From Jeotgalibacillus alimentarius (GTDB lineage Bacteria; Bacillota; Bacilli; Bacillales; Jeotgalibacillaceae): DNA of 64,000 nucleotides. Numbering within the stretch: the first letter of the stretch is position 1; each line of letters opens with the position of its first letter. The notes beneath the pieces are model-generated. The model had not been told where the DNA came from. It made no database searches and was given only the letters and a program-made list of their open reading frames with translations. A program made the position numbers and the translations under genes. Location of the stretch: assembly GCF_000829445.1 (NCBI RefSeq), contig NZ_JXRQ01000015.1, positions 124,001-188,000 of the forward strand. Reading direction: 5' to 3'. Shown one piece after another: positions 7,500-15,204 of this stretch.

Positions 7500-7769
7500 T
7501 TGCACAGTAATTTTTTTCGGTTGTATTCCTTTAAGCATGAGCCCTGCTGATACAAAGGTAATCAGGCTGATGACAAAAAAACTGTAGGCATAGTCCGGTA
7601 CGTGCTGCCATTGTACCTGATCATTTATTTCAAATATAAGAAAATATACGCCTGTGCCTGCCCCATCTCTATTTTCGAGTGTCTGAAGTAAGTCAAATCC
7701 TTTTAATGCGAATAAGCCGGACAAGACAGTCAGTGCAATGGCTGTCATTCCTTTTTGATAGATCGTCAC
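7497..7769 (-). CDS. Small membrane protein, two helices
   Basis: About 90 residues with hydrophobic helices at about 12-28 and 58-80 and a short loop between them containing ENRDGAGTGVYF. The GTG at 7769 is favoured because AAGGAG lies about 9 nt upstream; an in-frame GTG at 7778 is too close. It follows a 135-residue exported protein with a 2-bp gap, so the two are co-transcribed. No family recognised. Confidence 0.6.
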   Translation of the reverse strand: MTIYQKGMTAIALTVLSGLFALKGFDLLQTLENRDGAGTGVYFLIFEINDQVQWQHVPDYAYSFFVISLITFVSAGLMLKGIQPKKITVQ

Positions 7770-7771
7770 TC

Positions 7772-8179
7772 TTACCACTCCTTGCGTGATAGAATTTCCT
7801 CAATTGTTCTTTTCGCCTCAGAATTTTTCAAAATGAACGTTCCCTCTTTTTCAGAACTTGTAAAACGTGAATACTGCCCGCTTTCTTTCCACAGATAGAT
7901 CGTTTCCTGCCGGTTATGGTCGTATGTAATTGTCAGCTTTACATCAGCAATTACTGCCATTTCTGATTGACGCGCTTTATAATCTGATTGGTTTAATACA
8001 GTTCTTAACTCTTTTTGTTCTTCATCATTTAATACGATGGAAATATCTTCATACACCTGCATCTCCTGGTCCCAAAACTGAACAGTCGCAACACGGCTTT
8101 TTTCAAATTGATTAGATGCAAAAATAATCCCTGCAAGACCAAAAAATAAAATAAATGCGATGATAACCGGTTTTCTCAT
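7772..8179 (-). CDS. Membrane-anchored extracytoplasmic protein of unknown function
   Basis: 135 residues. KPVIIAFILFFGLAGIIFAS at the N-terminus is a signal anchor, and the rest is a hydrophilic domain expected outside the membrane. ADVKLTITYDHNRQETIYLW and SRFTSSEKEGTFILKNSEAK look like beta strands. It is first in a two-gene unit with the small membrane protein at 7497-7769. I cannot assign a function. Confidence 0.6.
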   Translation of the reverse strand: MRKPVIIAFILFFGLAGIIFASNQFEKSRVATVQFWDQEMQVYEDISIVLNDEEQKELRTVLNQSDYKARQSEMAVIADVKLTITYDHNRQETIYLWKESGQYSRFTSSEKEGTFILKNSEAKRTIEEILSRKEW

Positions 8180-8304
8180 GATGTACGTTCTCCCTGAAAT
8201 GTTTTCTTATATGAACAGACGGCTAAATTCTTCAAAAGTTACAGGACTTTTTGGTTATTTTAACATCTTTTCGGGAAAATAATGGAGAAGGAGTTGAGAA
8301 ATTT

Positions 8305-8961
8305 ATGACAATTAGAGCCTACATATTTGATGCGTATGGAACATTATTTGATGTTCATTCTGTTATGGAGGAATTAGAGATACTTTTCCCGGAAAAAGGG
8401 GAAGCCATCAGTCAGACCTGGCGCAGGAAGCAGGTGGAATACTTTTTTCTGAGACAGGTCATGGGACGCTACAAACCATTTGATCAGGTGACGAAGGATT
8501 CACTTCTATATGCTATAAATGAAAGCGGACAGTCTGCTGATGAAAGTATGCTTGATCATATGCTTGAACGTTATCGTCAGCTGAAGCATTATGATGAGGT
8601 TGAAGAAGTCTTAAAGCAATTGGAGGGAAAGGAATTGATCGTATTTTCCAATGGCTCTGAAAATATGATTCACCCCCTTATGGAGTTTTCCGGACTGAAT
8701 TCATTATTCACCAAAACAATCAGTGCTGATGAAATCAAACAGTACAAACCGTCTCCTGCCGCTTATGCCTATGCCCTTGAAAAGGCCGGTGTGAAGCGTG
8801 AAGAGGTATTGTTTATGTCATCTAACGGATGGGATATTTCCGGGGCGAAGAGCTTTGGGTTTAATACTGCCTGGATTAACAGAAACGGTCTGCCAACTGA
8901 AGAATTACATTTAGAGCCTGATGCAGTGTATGAAGATCTGAGTGGAATATTACATTGGTAA
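8305..8961 (+). CDS. Haloacid dehalogenase type II-like HAD hydrolase
   Basis: 218 residues with the order of motifs typical of L-2-haloacid dehalogenases. IFDAYGTLFD holds the nucleophile Asp near the N-terminus, VFSNGSENM is motif II, KPSPAAYAYA is the Lys/Tyr motif, and MSSNGWDISGAKSFGF gives the Ser-Asn-Asp motif. Conservation of SSNxxD and YKPSPxxY favours dehalogenase-type chemistry (2-haloacid to 2-hydroxyacid) over a phosphatase role, though the physiological substrate is unknown. The start at 8305 has AAGGAG 11 nt upstream; the open frame extends further but has no better ribosome site. It stands alone and ends at a strong hairpin. Confidence 0.75.
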   Translation: MTIRAYIFDAYGTLFDVHSVMEELEILFPEKGEAISQTWRRKQVEYFFLRQVMGRYKPFDQVTKDSLLYAINESGQSADESMLDHMLERYRQLKHYDEVEEVLKQLEGKELIVFSNGSENMIHPLMEFSGLNSLFTKTISADEIKQYKPSPAAYAYALEKAGVKREEVLFMSSNGWDISGAKSFGFNTAWINRNGLPTEELHLEPDAVYEDLSGILHW

Positions 8962-8996
8962 AAAGATCCGCTTAGCACAACGTTAAGCGGATCTTT
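8962..8996. terminator. Bidirectional terminator
   Basis: 13-bp arms AAAGATCCGCTTA and TAAGCGGATCTTT lie between the convergent dehalogenase-like gene and the 67-residue gene. Confidence 0.8.
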
Positions 8997-9199
8997 CAGG
9001 TTAATACTAACAAATATATAACAGCTGCCACTATGACTACAGCGAGCATCACCATGTATCCCTTCCATCCAATTCCAGTCCTGCCGGGTGTCTCTGAAGG
9101 TTCCTCAACTGTTGTTTTCATGGTATTGGTTTTCGGATTTAATTCCTCCCGCTGGAGCTGCTCTCTCTTTTCTTTAGGTGTTTCTGACTCGTTTTTCAT
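8996..9199 (-). CDS. Small tail-anchored membrane protein
   Basis: 67 residues. The N-terminal 44 are highly charged (ESETPKEKREQLQREE), and the C-terminus is a single helix, YMVMLAVVIVAAVIYLLVLT, ending at the stop. The ATG has AGGAGAG before it. It follows the isochorismatase-like gene by 6 bp and is probably co-transcribed. No family recognised. Confidence 0.65.
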   Translation of the reverse strand: MKNESETPKEKREQLQREELNPKTNTMKTTVEEPSETPGRTGIGWKGYMVMLAVVIVAAVIYLLVLT

Positions 9200-9205
9200 A
9201 TGAAT

Positions 9206-9748
9206 TCACTCTCCTAATGCCAGTTTTTCACCTGACTGAATATCCGCGTTTAATGACTGTTTGATAATGCGCATTGCACTGTCGTGTGCTTCCTGTGATT
9301 CAGCTGCTGAGCAGTCTTCGGGCACACAGATGTCGTATTCACGCATATGGGCATCATTTGCTGTGAAGAGTACACAAATATCTGTTGCAACGCCTGCAAT
9401 GATGACGCGCTCCACGTCTAATTGCTTCAACAGAATATCAAGCTGGGTGCCGTAAAATCCTGAATGCTTTGGCTTGATGATGAAGTAATCATCATCTTCA
9501 GGCACAATCTTCTCTACCACAGGCTTTCCTTTCGAATTCATACACTCTTCTATCACTGCATCCGTGTTATCCTGCCAGTGGTCAAAATTATCATTTACAT
9601 AGATAACAGGCAGTCCCTCACGTTTGGCACGATCCTTCAGTTTTTTCAAACGGTCCACCATCGGAATGGTATTTTTCAGAAGGTCATCACCGCCTTCAAA
9701 CTCCATATGATTCATCATATCTATTAATAATAGAGCTGACTTTTTCAT
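9206..9748 (-). CDS. Isochorismatase-like cysteine hydrolase
   Basis: 180 residues. The catalytic triad of the cysteine hydrolase family is visible: Asp in ALLLIDMMNHMEF, Lys in IIKPKHSGFYGTQLD, and Cys in IAGVATDICVLFTANDAH. Members include nicotinamidases and isochorismatases; the substrate here is not clear, though nicotinamide or a small amide is possible. The start at 9748 has AAGGAG at good spacing, so the 8 upstream in-frame codons are excluded. It forms an operon with the tail-anchored protein. Confidence 0.8.
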   Translation of the reverse strand: MKKSALLLIDMMNHMEFEGGDDLLKNTIPMVDRLKKLKDRAKREGLPVIYVNDNFDHWQDNTDAVIEECMNSKGKPVVEKIVPEDDDYFIIKPKHSGFYGTQLDILLKQLDVERVIIAGVATDICVLFTANDAHMREYDICVPEDCSAAESQEAHDSAMRIIKQSLNADIQSGEKLALGE

Positions 9749-9899
9749 AACTCTCACTCCTTGTATTACCAATATTTCACTTAGCGGGTATGAGTAAACA
9801 TTCAGAAAGACGTCTATTTAAATCTTTCCCAACTTTGTGACAAATACAACTGGATGAATGCTACACTTAAAATATGAATAACAGAGAGGAAATTACATC

Positions 9900-10085
9900 A
9901 TGAAACCAATTAATCTTCTGATCATTGTCATCACCCTGATGCACTTCTCGTTTATTATCAATCACTCTATTTTTGATAGCGCATATACAGGGATTATTTT
10001 AATGACAAATACGATTTTATTTTTAGTGGCAATGATTACATTTGCTACAGTAAAAAATCGAGAAAGAAAAAAGCAGCCTGCATAG
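9900..10085 (+). CDS. Small two-helix membrane protein
   Basis: 61 residues with helices at about 4-20 and 28-50 and a basic tail, KNRERKKQPA. The ATG is preceded by GAGAGGAAA. The terminator stem overlaps its last codons and also serves the convergent MFS gene. Not recognised. Confidence 0.55.
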   Translation: MKPINLLIIVITLMHFSFIINHSIFDSAYTGIILMTNTILFLVAMITFATVKNRERKKQPA

Positions 10086-10098
10086 AGGCTGCTTTTTT
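10067..10098. terminator. Bidirectional terminator
   Basis: AAAAAAGCAGCCT, a 6-nt loop, and AGGCTGCTTTTTT lie between convergent genes and overlap the stop at 10085. Confidence 0.85.
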
Positions 10099-10099
10099 C

Positions 10100-11323
10100 T
10101 TATGACTGATCCCTGAACAGCTCATCCGCTTTCTTCTCAGCGCGGCGGGCAAGTCCGAAATAGGCTGTAAGCGCCAGCAGACTGGCACTTAAAATGATTA
10201 ATCCCATTGGTACGGCAGAGTATTCGCCGGCAATTCCAACAAGTGGCGCAGTCAGTGAACCAAGTACAAGCGGCAGCATCCCAAGGAAAGCAGATGCGCT
10301 TCCTGCGATATGACCCTGCGTCTGCATAGCCAGTGAAAAGGACGCTGTTGCGACCATTCCGATAGACATGACAAAGAAAAATAACGGCAGTGCTACAAAG
10401 AAAAACGGGCCGTTAATAAGAACGGTAATCGTTAAAACGGCACCTGCAGTGACCGCCTGCGATAATCCATAGAGTAAAAACTGTCTTTCTGAAATCCTGT
10501 GTGACAGGCGTCCGACGGATTGAGTCCCGATGATCAGCCCGATCCCATTAATCCCGAACAGATAACTGAATTCCTGCTCTGAAAATCCGTAAATATTCTG
10601 ATAGACAAATGGTGTCCCGGATACATAGGCAAATACCCCTGCGATCATAAAGCCCTGTGCCAGAGAGTAGCCGAGAAACTGCTGATTTGTGATCAGCGAC
10701 TGAAAGTTCTTAACAGTTGTCCCAATATTACTTGGCACCCTTGACGTCTCAGGCAGTGTTTCCTCAAGACGTAATGTAATCAATGTGAACAGTAGTAATC
10801 CCACTACACTCAACACAATAAAAATGCCGTTCCAGTCAGTAAAGATCAATACCGTACTACCGACAATCGGCGCTAAAATCGGTGCCAGGTTACTAATCAG
10901 CATGAGCAACGCAAAGAATTTCGTCAGTTCCCTCCCACTATAAGCATCCCTGACAATCGCGCGTGAAATTACGATTCCTGCTGAAGCTGAAAACCCCTGT
11001 AGAAAGCGCAGTGCGACAAGCACGTAAATATTTGGCGAAAAAGCAATCGCAAGTGAAGCAATGGCATACGCCATCAATGCAATAACAAGCGGTTTTTTTC
11101 TTCCGTGTACATCACTTAATGGACCATTGATCAGCTGTCCAAGACCAAGGCCAAGGAGACAGGCTGTCAGGCTGAGCTGCACAGAAGAAGCGCTCGTCAT
11201 TAAATCTGCAGCAATCGTTGGGAATGCAGGCAGATACATATCAATCGTTAAAGGACCCATCGCACCGAGTGCACCAAGCATCAGGGCAAGACGGGTCCGC
11301 TTTGAACCGGAAAGTGTATTCAT
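10100..11323 (-). CDS. Bcr/CflA family multidrug efflux MFS transporter
   Basis: 407 residues with twelve membrane helices. The N-terminal signature GALGAMGPLTIDMYLPAFP, followed by LSLTACLLGLGLGQL and GPLSDVHGRKKPL, is typical of the Bcr/CflA drug:proton antiporters. VALRFLQGFSASAGIVISRA is the helix 4 motif. It is a single gene, with no regulator alongside. The exported compound cannot be inferred. Confidence 0.85.
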   Translation of the reverse strand: MNTLSGSKRTRLALMLGALGAMGPLTIDMYLPAFPTIAADLMTSASSVQLSLTACLLGLGLGQLINGPLSDVHGRKKPLVIALMAYAIASLAIAFSPNIYVLVALRFLQGFSASAGIVISRAIVRDAYSGRELTKFFALLMLISNLAPILAPIVGSTVLIFTDWNGIFIVLSVVGLLLFTLITLRLEETLPETSRVPSNIGTTVKNFQSLITNQQFLGYSLAQGFMIAGVFAYVSGTPFVYQNIYGFSEQEFSYLFGINGIGLIIGTQSVGRLSHRISERQFLLYGLSQAVTAGAVLTITVLINGPFFFVALPLFFFVMSIGMVATASFSLAMQTQGHIAGSASAFLGMLPLVLGSLTAPLVGIAGEYSAVPMGLIILSASLLALTAYFGLARRAEKKADELFRDQS

Positions 11324-11438
11324 GATGAACCAAGCCCTCTCATTTATTCGATAATCGAAACATGAGGACTATTATACACCTCTTGCGTGAACATACCTAT
11401 ACAAGAGATTCAGTTTTTACAAATTAACAAGATTGAGA

Positions 11439-12230
11439 TTATTTCGTTATATAACGAGGCCTGGCTTCAAGCGGTTTTCCCTGCATTTGATCTATGATTT
11501 CAAGCACAAACTTCCGGCATGCAATCGCCCGGTAAAGGCGACTGAAATAAGTGGATCCTTTTCCATTCAGTAATCTCTCAGCCTCACGCAGCTGCCTGAT
11601 ATCCTTCACATTTTCATGATTCCCTGCCCACCTGACTGCTTCTAGCTTAGAAATGATCTTCTTCTTTTCCCATGAGAACTGAATTCTGCACAGTGTAGCT
11701 ACTGCATCAGCCACTTCCTCATCCTTTAAAAATGTATGCAGCCTCTTTGCCCGCCCAGGCCAGTATACTTCGAGATTATATATAAGCGTCTGTTCAACCT
11801 GAGACCACGTAACACCAGTCTCTACTGGTTTTCCGTATAACAAAATACCTTTATGATCAAGGCTCCACCATGTAATTGCATTGATATTCCAGTGACCTGT
11901 ATGAAGACTACCTTCAATCAGATATGGATAGGGTTTTATTTCATGATTTCCTTTCCCTGCATCCTTCTTCTGCAGGAACATTCCATCCACTTTCTTTCCC
12001 CACTCTGTTTCAAGCAGCGGATCTAACCACTTTGCCAGCTTCTCAGCTGATAGATCTTTATTCAGAAAAATAATCAGATCAAGATCACTTCTTGCCGGAT
12101 CAAACCCGCCATCAGCAGCCGAACCATACAAATAAATTGATTCAAGTGAATCTCCGAGTTCTTTAACTGCCACATCGACCAGCTCATTTAAAAAACTTGA
12201 ACAAGCGTCAGGCACACAGTTCCTACTCAT
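11439..12230 (-). CDS. Nucleotidyltransferase with aminoglycoside adenylyltransferase-like (DUF4111) tail
   Basis: About 263 residues. YLYGSAADGGFDPARSDLDL is the nucleotidyltransferase motif GSxxxG...DxD, and the C-terminal half matches the DUF4111 helical region of ANT(3'')/ANT(9)-type enzymes (VLYGKPVETGVTWSQV, YWPGRAKRLH). It could adenylylate an aminocyclitol antibiotic, but chromosomal homologues are often of unknown substrate and resistance should not be assumed. ATG at 12230 is preferred; in-frame upstream starts at 12248 and 12275 are possible. Confidence 0.7.
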   Translation of the reverse strand: MSRNCVPDACSSFLNELVDVAVKELGDSLESIYLYGSAADGGFDPARSDLDLIIFLNKDLSAEKLAKWLDPLLETEWGKKVDGMFLQKKDAGKGNHEIKPYPYLIEGSLHTGHWNINAITWWSLDHKGILLYGKPVETGVTWSQVEQTLIYNLEVYWPGRAKRLHTFLKDEEVADAVATLCRIQFSWEKKKIISKLEAVRWAGNHENVKDIRQLREAERLLNGKGSTYFSRLYRAIACRKFVLEIIDQMQGKPLEARPRYITK

Positions 12231-12301
12231 CTTTCCATCCCTTTCCATTAAGTGCTTTTTGTAAAATGTTAGCATACTAATCTCTAATTAAACAGATGTA
12301 A

Positions 12302-12377
12302 TAAAGTTCAGGACTGTTTTAATACAGCTGATGATTTAAGCTGCAGCGGAAATCACCAGCCAACTTTAAATAAGCCT
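12302..12377. repeat. Deletion derivative of the palindromic repeat (ends joined at CTGCAG)
   Basis: The left part, CTGTTTTAATACAGCTGATG, matches 5574-5593, and CTGCAGCGGAAATCACCAGC matches 5710-5729. The two meet exactly at CTGCAG, as if the segment between the two CTGCAG sites of the full copy had been removed. Confidence 0.7.
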
Positions 12378-12454
12378 ATTAAACAGCCACTCTTTTAAAT
12401 CGTGAACAATTCAGCAGAATACTTCCAAAACAGTTCTTTCATTACCTAAGCACC

Positions 12455-12483
12455 TTGTCGCTTCTTACAAACAGGCGTATAAT
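12455..12483 (+). promoter_or_regulatory. Sigma-A promoter for the 86-residue membrane protein
   Basis: TTGTCG, a 17-bp spacer, and a perfect TATAAT lie 52 bp upstream of the ATG at 12535. Confidence 0.65.
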
Positions 12484-12534
12484 AATAGTTCAGTTATTCA
12501 TTTCGAATGACAGTCAGAGGAAAGGATAAGCGCC

Positions 12535-12795
12535 ATGAAAAATACAAAACATTTTATTATGATCAATGTCGGACTTGTGCTTGCTGGCGTCCTTGGCTAC
12601 TATCTGATATTAAATGAAACACCTAAACCGAGAATATTTGCGGTATCGTTTCTATTTTTCTTTTGGGTCATCACAGATTATGTAAAAGCACATATACAGA
12701 AAGCCGGCGCTTCAAAGAGTATGCTGTGGCTCGGTAATCTCAGTTTTCTCGTAACGTCCGTTATTGGTTTCAGCATCATATATCTTGCTTCATGA
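12535..12795 (+). CDS. Small three-helix membrane protein
   Basis: 86 residues with helices at about 8-24, 36-52 and 62-84. It has a good sigma-A promoter, an AGAGGAAAGG ribosome region and a strong terminator, so it is a monocistronic unit. No family recognised. Confidence 0.65.
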   Translation: MKNTKHFIMINVGLVLAGVLGYYLILNETPKPRIFAVSFLFFFWVITDYVKAHIQKAGASKSMLWLGNLSFLVTSVIGFSIIYLAS

Positions 12796-12800
12796 CCAAG

Positions 12801-12826
12801 AACCGTGCACCTGCACGGTTTTTTTA
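12801..12826 (+). terminator. Rho-independent terminator
   Basis: AACCGTGCA, 2 nt, TGCACGGTT, then seven T. Confidence 0.9.
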
Positions 12827-12908
12827 TTTGAGGGTTACGTGATACGCACCTATTCCTTCTATATTCCTCCGCGTATGATATAGAGAATTCATTACAAGGA
12901 GGAAGATC

Positions 12909-13139
12909 ATGAACCCGCATTTTATTCACCCTGCTGAATTTGAACGTATGGCCTATGAGGAAAGAAATGTATACAGACCACGTCCGTATGGAAGACCGAA
13001 TTATTATAACCGGCCACGTCCTTACTGGGGAGTGCCTTTCCTTGGAGGGTTAGCCGGTGGACTTCTTGCAAGCACTCTCTTCCCTCAGTATGGTTACTAT
13101 GGAAATTATCCTTACTACTATCAGCCTTGGTTTAGATAA
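12909..13139 (+). CDS. Tyr/Pro/Arg-rich small protein, possible spore coat or surface protein
   Basis: 76 residues with unusual composition: RPRPYGRPNYYNRPRPYW in the middle, a Gly-Leu-rich segment (GVPFLGGLAGGLLASTLF), and an end of NYPYYYQPWFR. Tyrosine-rich basic proteins of this kind are frequent in Bacillus spore coats, but that link is compositional only. AGGAGG lies 6 nt before the ATG. The upstream CGTATGATATA resembles a sporulation -10 element weakly. Confidence 0.6.
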   Translation: MNPHFIHPAEFERMAYEERNVYRPRPYGRPNYYNRPRPYWGVPFLGGLAGGLLASTLFPQYGYYGNYPYYYQPWFR

Positions 13140-13146
13140 CAATAGT

Positions 13147-13177
13147 ATTGAACGCGGTGGCCCGTCACCTGTTCAAT
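13147..13177. other. Nested hairpin without T tract in a 3' untranslated region
   Basis: ATTGAAC pairs with GTTCAAT and encloses GGTG...CACC. It follows the Tyr-rich gene and precedes the terminator. Confidence 0.4.
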
Positions 13178-13192
13178 GCCCGCTTATACAGA

Positions 13193-13222
13193 AAACAGGC
13201 TGAGAATAGTCTCAGCCTGTTT
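13193..13222. terminator. Bidirectional terminator
   Basis: AAACAGGCTGAG, a 6-nt loop, and CTCAGCCTGTTT lie between convergent genes ending at 13139 and 13223. Confidence 0.85.
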
Positions 13223-14068
13223 CTATTGTTGCCTCGTATTCACTTGAAACACTCTTTTCGTATCGAACTCAAACGCAATTCCTCTATAGATTCCCTGCAG
13301 TAAAAATCCTGCTTTCTCAGCTGTTCTAACTGCTGCCACGTTATCAGCGGCACAGTCCCAGTAAGGGGCCCCGCCTTCAGCAATGCATTCTTTCACAAAA
13401 GCTTTAGCAGCTACTGTACCAAGACCTCTTTTTTTGAAAGCTTTATATGTCTCGATATCAATCGCATGAACACTTCCTGCTCTGAAACCGGTCATACAGA
13501 TCGTTGCTACTTCCTGATCCTTCATCACGCAAAGCCCGATCCCATTCTCATAGAAATCTTCGGGCGAAGACCAGAAAGTATGAATCTTCTCGTGTATTAA
13601 GGATCTGCTGAAACTGCTTGCCTGAGCAAGTGCTTTTTCAATCGGTACGACTCTGTATCCTTCGGGACAATCATGGTTTTGGCTTTCTTTTGAAGGATAA
13701 TGATAGATGAATTGTTCCCACTTTTCATTCGTCCGGTCGCCAAATACATCATCAAGCACTAAATCCCAGTTAGGGTGATAAGACAGCACTTCAGCCTCAT
13801 GCACACCTGATGCAATAGAAGCAGGTCCAATCACCAGATCAATACACTCTCTGAGCTTTGTCGTAAACAGCGGATTGCGTTCTTCACCGAGTACGAATAT
13901 ACCGTCCATATTGCCAAGCCATACAACTGCAGAAGCGGGTTCTGTTACCTGATCTACAAAAACTCTGCCTTTATTAATTCCATCAATCACAGCCCTGACT
14001 TCAATAGAGCCATCCTCTGTTAAAAGAGGCGCAGCCAGATAAAACTGATCTTCAGTTAATTCTTTCAT
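13223..14068 (-). CDS. GNAT acetyltransferase of the ZmaR-like (PF12746) type
   Basis: 281 residues. The N-terminal half is a family-specific domain with VFVDQVTEPASAVVWLGNMD and a predicted second lobe. The C-terminal half is a GNAT fold: AIDIETYKAFKKRGLGTVAA holds the acetyl-CoA loop, and YWDCAADNVAAVRTAEKAGF the terminal motif. This layout matches the family containing the zwittermicin resistance acetyltransferase ZmaR; the substrate here is unknown. Monocistronic. Confidence 0.75.
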   Translation of the reverse strand: MKELTEDQFYLAAPLLTEDGSIEVRAVIDGINKGRVFVDQVTEPASAVVWLGNMDGIFVLGEERNPLFTTKLRECIDLVIGPASIASGVHEAEVLSYHPNWDLVLDDVFGDRTNEKWEQFIYHYPSKESQNHDCPEGYRVVPIEKALAQASSFSRSLIHEKIHTFWSSPEDFYENGIGLCVMKDQEVATICMTGFRAGSVHAIDIETYKAFKKRGLGTVAAKAFVKECIAEGGAPYWDCAADNVAAVRTAEKAGFLLQGIYRGIAFEFDTKRVFQVNTRQQ

Positions 14069-14229
14069 CCCAATACTCCTCTTTTAAAGTTCTTATTTCA
14101 TCTATCCTAACACATGCGATTTTGGAAAGTATATTCAGAGCATTTTCGCAGGTTCTCACTTTCCCTATACATATTCTTACTTATTCAGGGTATGCATAGA
14201 ATTATATAAGTAAAGAAAGGAGAGTCACG

Positions 14230-14481
14230 ATGGGATTTATTTTATACTTAATTGTAGGTGGATTAATCGGCTGGCTCGCGGGACTGATTCTTGGTAAGGA
14301 TGTTCCTATGGGCTGTATCGGAAATATCGTTGCAGGAATTATCGGTTCATGGATTGGTGGGGAACTCCTCGGCAGTTTCGGCCCGACTCTTGCAGGAATC
14401 GCAATTTTCCCGGCTCTGCTTGGTGCAGTAATTTTTGTATTCCTTTTAAGTGTTATTTTAAAGGCTGCTAACAAAAAATAA
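14230..14481 (+). CDS. GlsB/YeaQ/YmgE family stress-response membrane protein
   Basis: 83 residues with the family pattern LIVGGLIGWLAGLILGKD, then GNIVAGIIGSWIGGELLG, and three glycine-rich helices. In B. subtilis relatives belong to the general stress regulon; here a GGGTAT at 14189-14194 resembles a sigma-B -10 but has no convincing -35. AAAGGAGAG precedes the ATG. A repeat copy follows its stop directly, so the natural terminator may be the hairpin at 14585. Confidence 0.85.
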   Translation: MGFILYLIVGGLIGWLAGLILGKDVPMGCIGNIVAGIIGSWIGGELLGSFGPTLAGIAIFPALLGAVIFVFLLSVILKAANKK

Positions 14482-14482
14482 A

Positions 14483-14576
14483 GCTTTGTCGAATTTGGCT
14501 GTTGATTTACGTTGCAGGGGACGCTTTCCGCTACAATCATCCGCTGTGCTAAAACAACATTTAACTTTAACAAAGT
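14483..14576. repeat. Deletion derivative of the palindromic repeat, inverted relative to the 5.6-kb copy
   Basis: GGCTGTTGATTTACGTTGCA and ACGCTTTCCGC match the complement of the right end of the 5556-5766 copy. TGTGCTAAAACAACATTTAA matches the complement of its left end. The middle of about 110 bp is missing. It begins 2 bp after the YeaQ-type stop codon. Confidence 0.75.
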
Positions 14577-14584
14577 GAAAAATA

Positions 14585-14610
14585 AAAAAGCTGGCGGCTG
14601 CCAGCTTTTT
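14585..14610. terminator. Bidirectional terminator
   Basis: AAAAAGCTGGC, a 4-nt loop, and GCCAGCTTTTT lie just past the ogt stop. Confidence 0.85.
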
Positions 14611-14612
14611 TA

Positions 14613-15125
14613 TTATGCCCTGAGACTGATTCCCTCAACCGCATGCAATGCTCTTTTCACATCCAGGCCTGCACTGAACCCGCCCAGGCCACCGTCTTTT
14701 GCAATGACTCTGTGACATGGCACAACAACAAGCAGAGGATTTGCCCCGATCGCTGTTCCAACTGCACGGAACGCTTTTGGCCTGCCGACACGCGCTGCGA
14801 TATCCGCGTAGGTACGTGTTTCCCCATATGGAATCTCCAGCAATGCCTGCCAGACCTCCTGTTGAAAATCAGTTCCTTTAGGCTCAATCGGCATATCAAA
14901 TATTCTCTTTTGTCCGCTAAAGTAATCTTCAAATTCATTAATAAATGGCTGCATCTGTTCAGGACTTTCAATCATGACTGCCCCTGGAACATATCTAGCC
15001 GCCCATTTCTCAAGCGCCTCATAGCCCTCTTCCGGACCACCGATATAACACACTTTCCCATCAACAGCAGCAAGCTGATAACAGTCCTGCTTATATTTAA
15101 ATTCTGCCCAGTAGATTGATGTCAT
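14613..15125 (-). CDS. ogt: Methylated-DNA--protein-cysteine methyltransferase (Ogt)
   Basis: 170 residues. The protein removes alkyl groups from O6-alkylguanine by transfer to its own cysteine. VVPCHRVIAKDGGLGGFSAG contains the acceptor Cys (PCHRV). GTDFQQEVWQALLEIPYGET and YADIAARVGRPKAFRAVG form the DNA-binding helix-turn-helix with the arginine finger. ATG at 15125 has GGAGGT upstream. Single gene flanked by terminators. Confidence 0.92.
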   Translation of the reverse strand: MTSIYWAEFKYKQDCYQLAAVDGKVCYIGGPEEGYEALEKWAARYVPGAVMIESPEQMQPFINEFEDYFSGQKRIFDMPIEPKGTDFQQEVWQALLEIPYGETRTYADIAARVGRPKAFRAVGTAIGANPLLVVVPCHRVIAKDGGLGGFSAGLDVKRALHAVEGISLRA

Positions 15126-15175
15126 ACAAACCTCCATCTAACCTTTTCTTCTATTATACATCGAAGCGCCAAATG

Positions 15176-15204
15176 AAAAAACAGGGGTTCGTCCCCTGTT
15201 TTTT
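15176..15204 (-). terminator. Terminator after the GGDEF gene
   Basis: AAAAACAGGGG, a 5-nt loop, and CCCCTGTTTTTT lie at the end of the rsbQ-dgc operon. The minus-strand side also carries a T tract. Confidence 0.8.

Noticed and set aside
14189-14194. Sigma-B promoter for the YeaQ-type gene
   Set aside because: GGGTAT fits the -10, but no GTTTAA-like -35 is found at the right distance.
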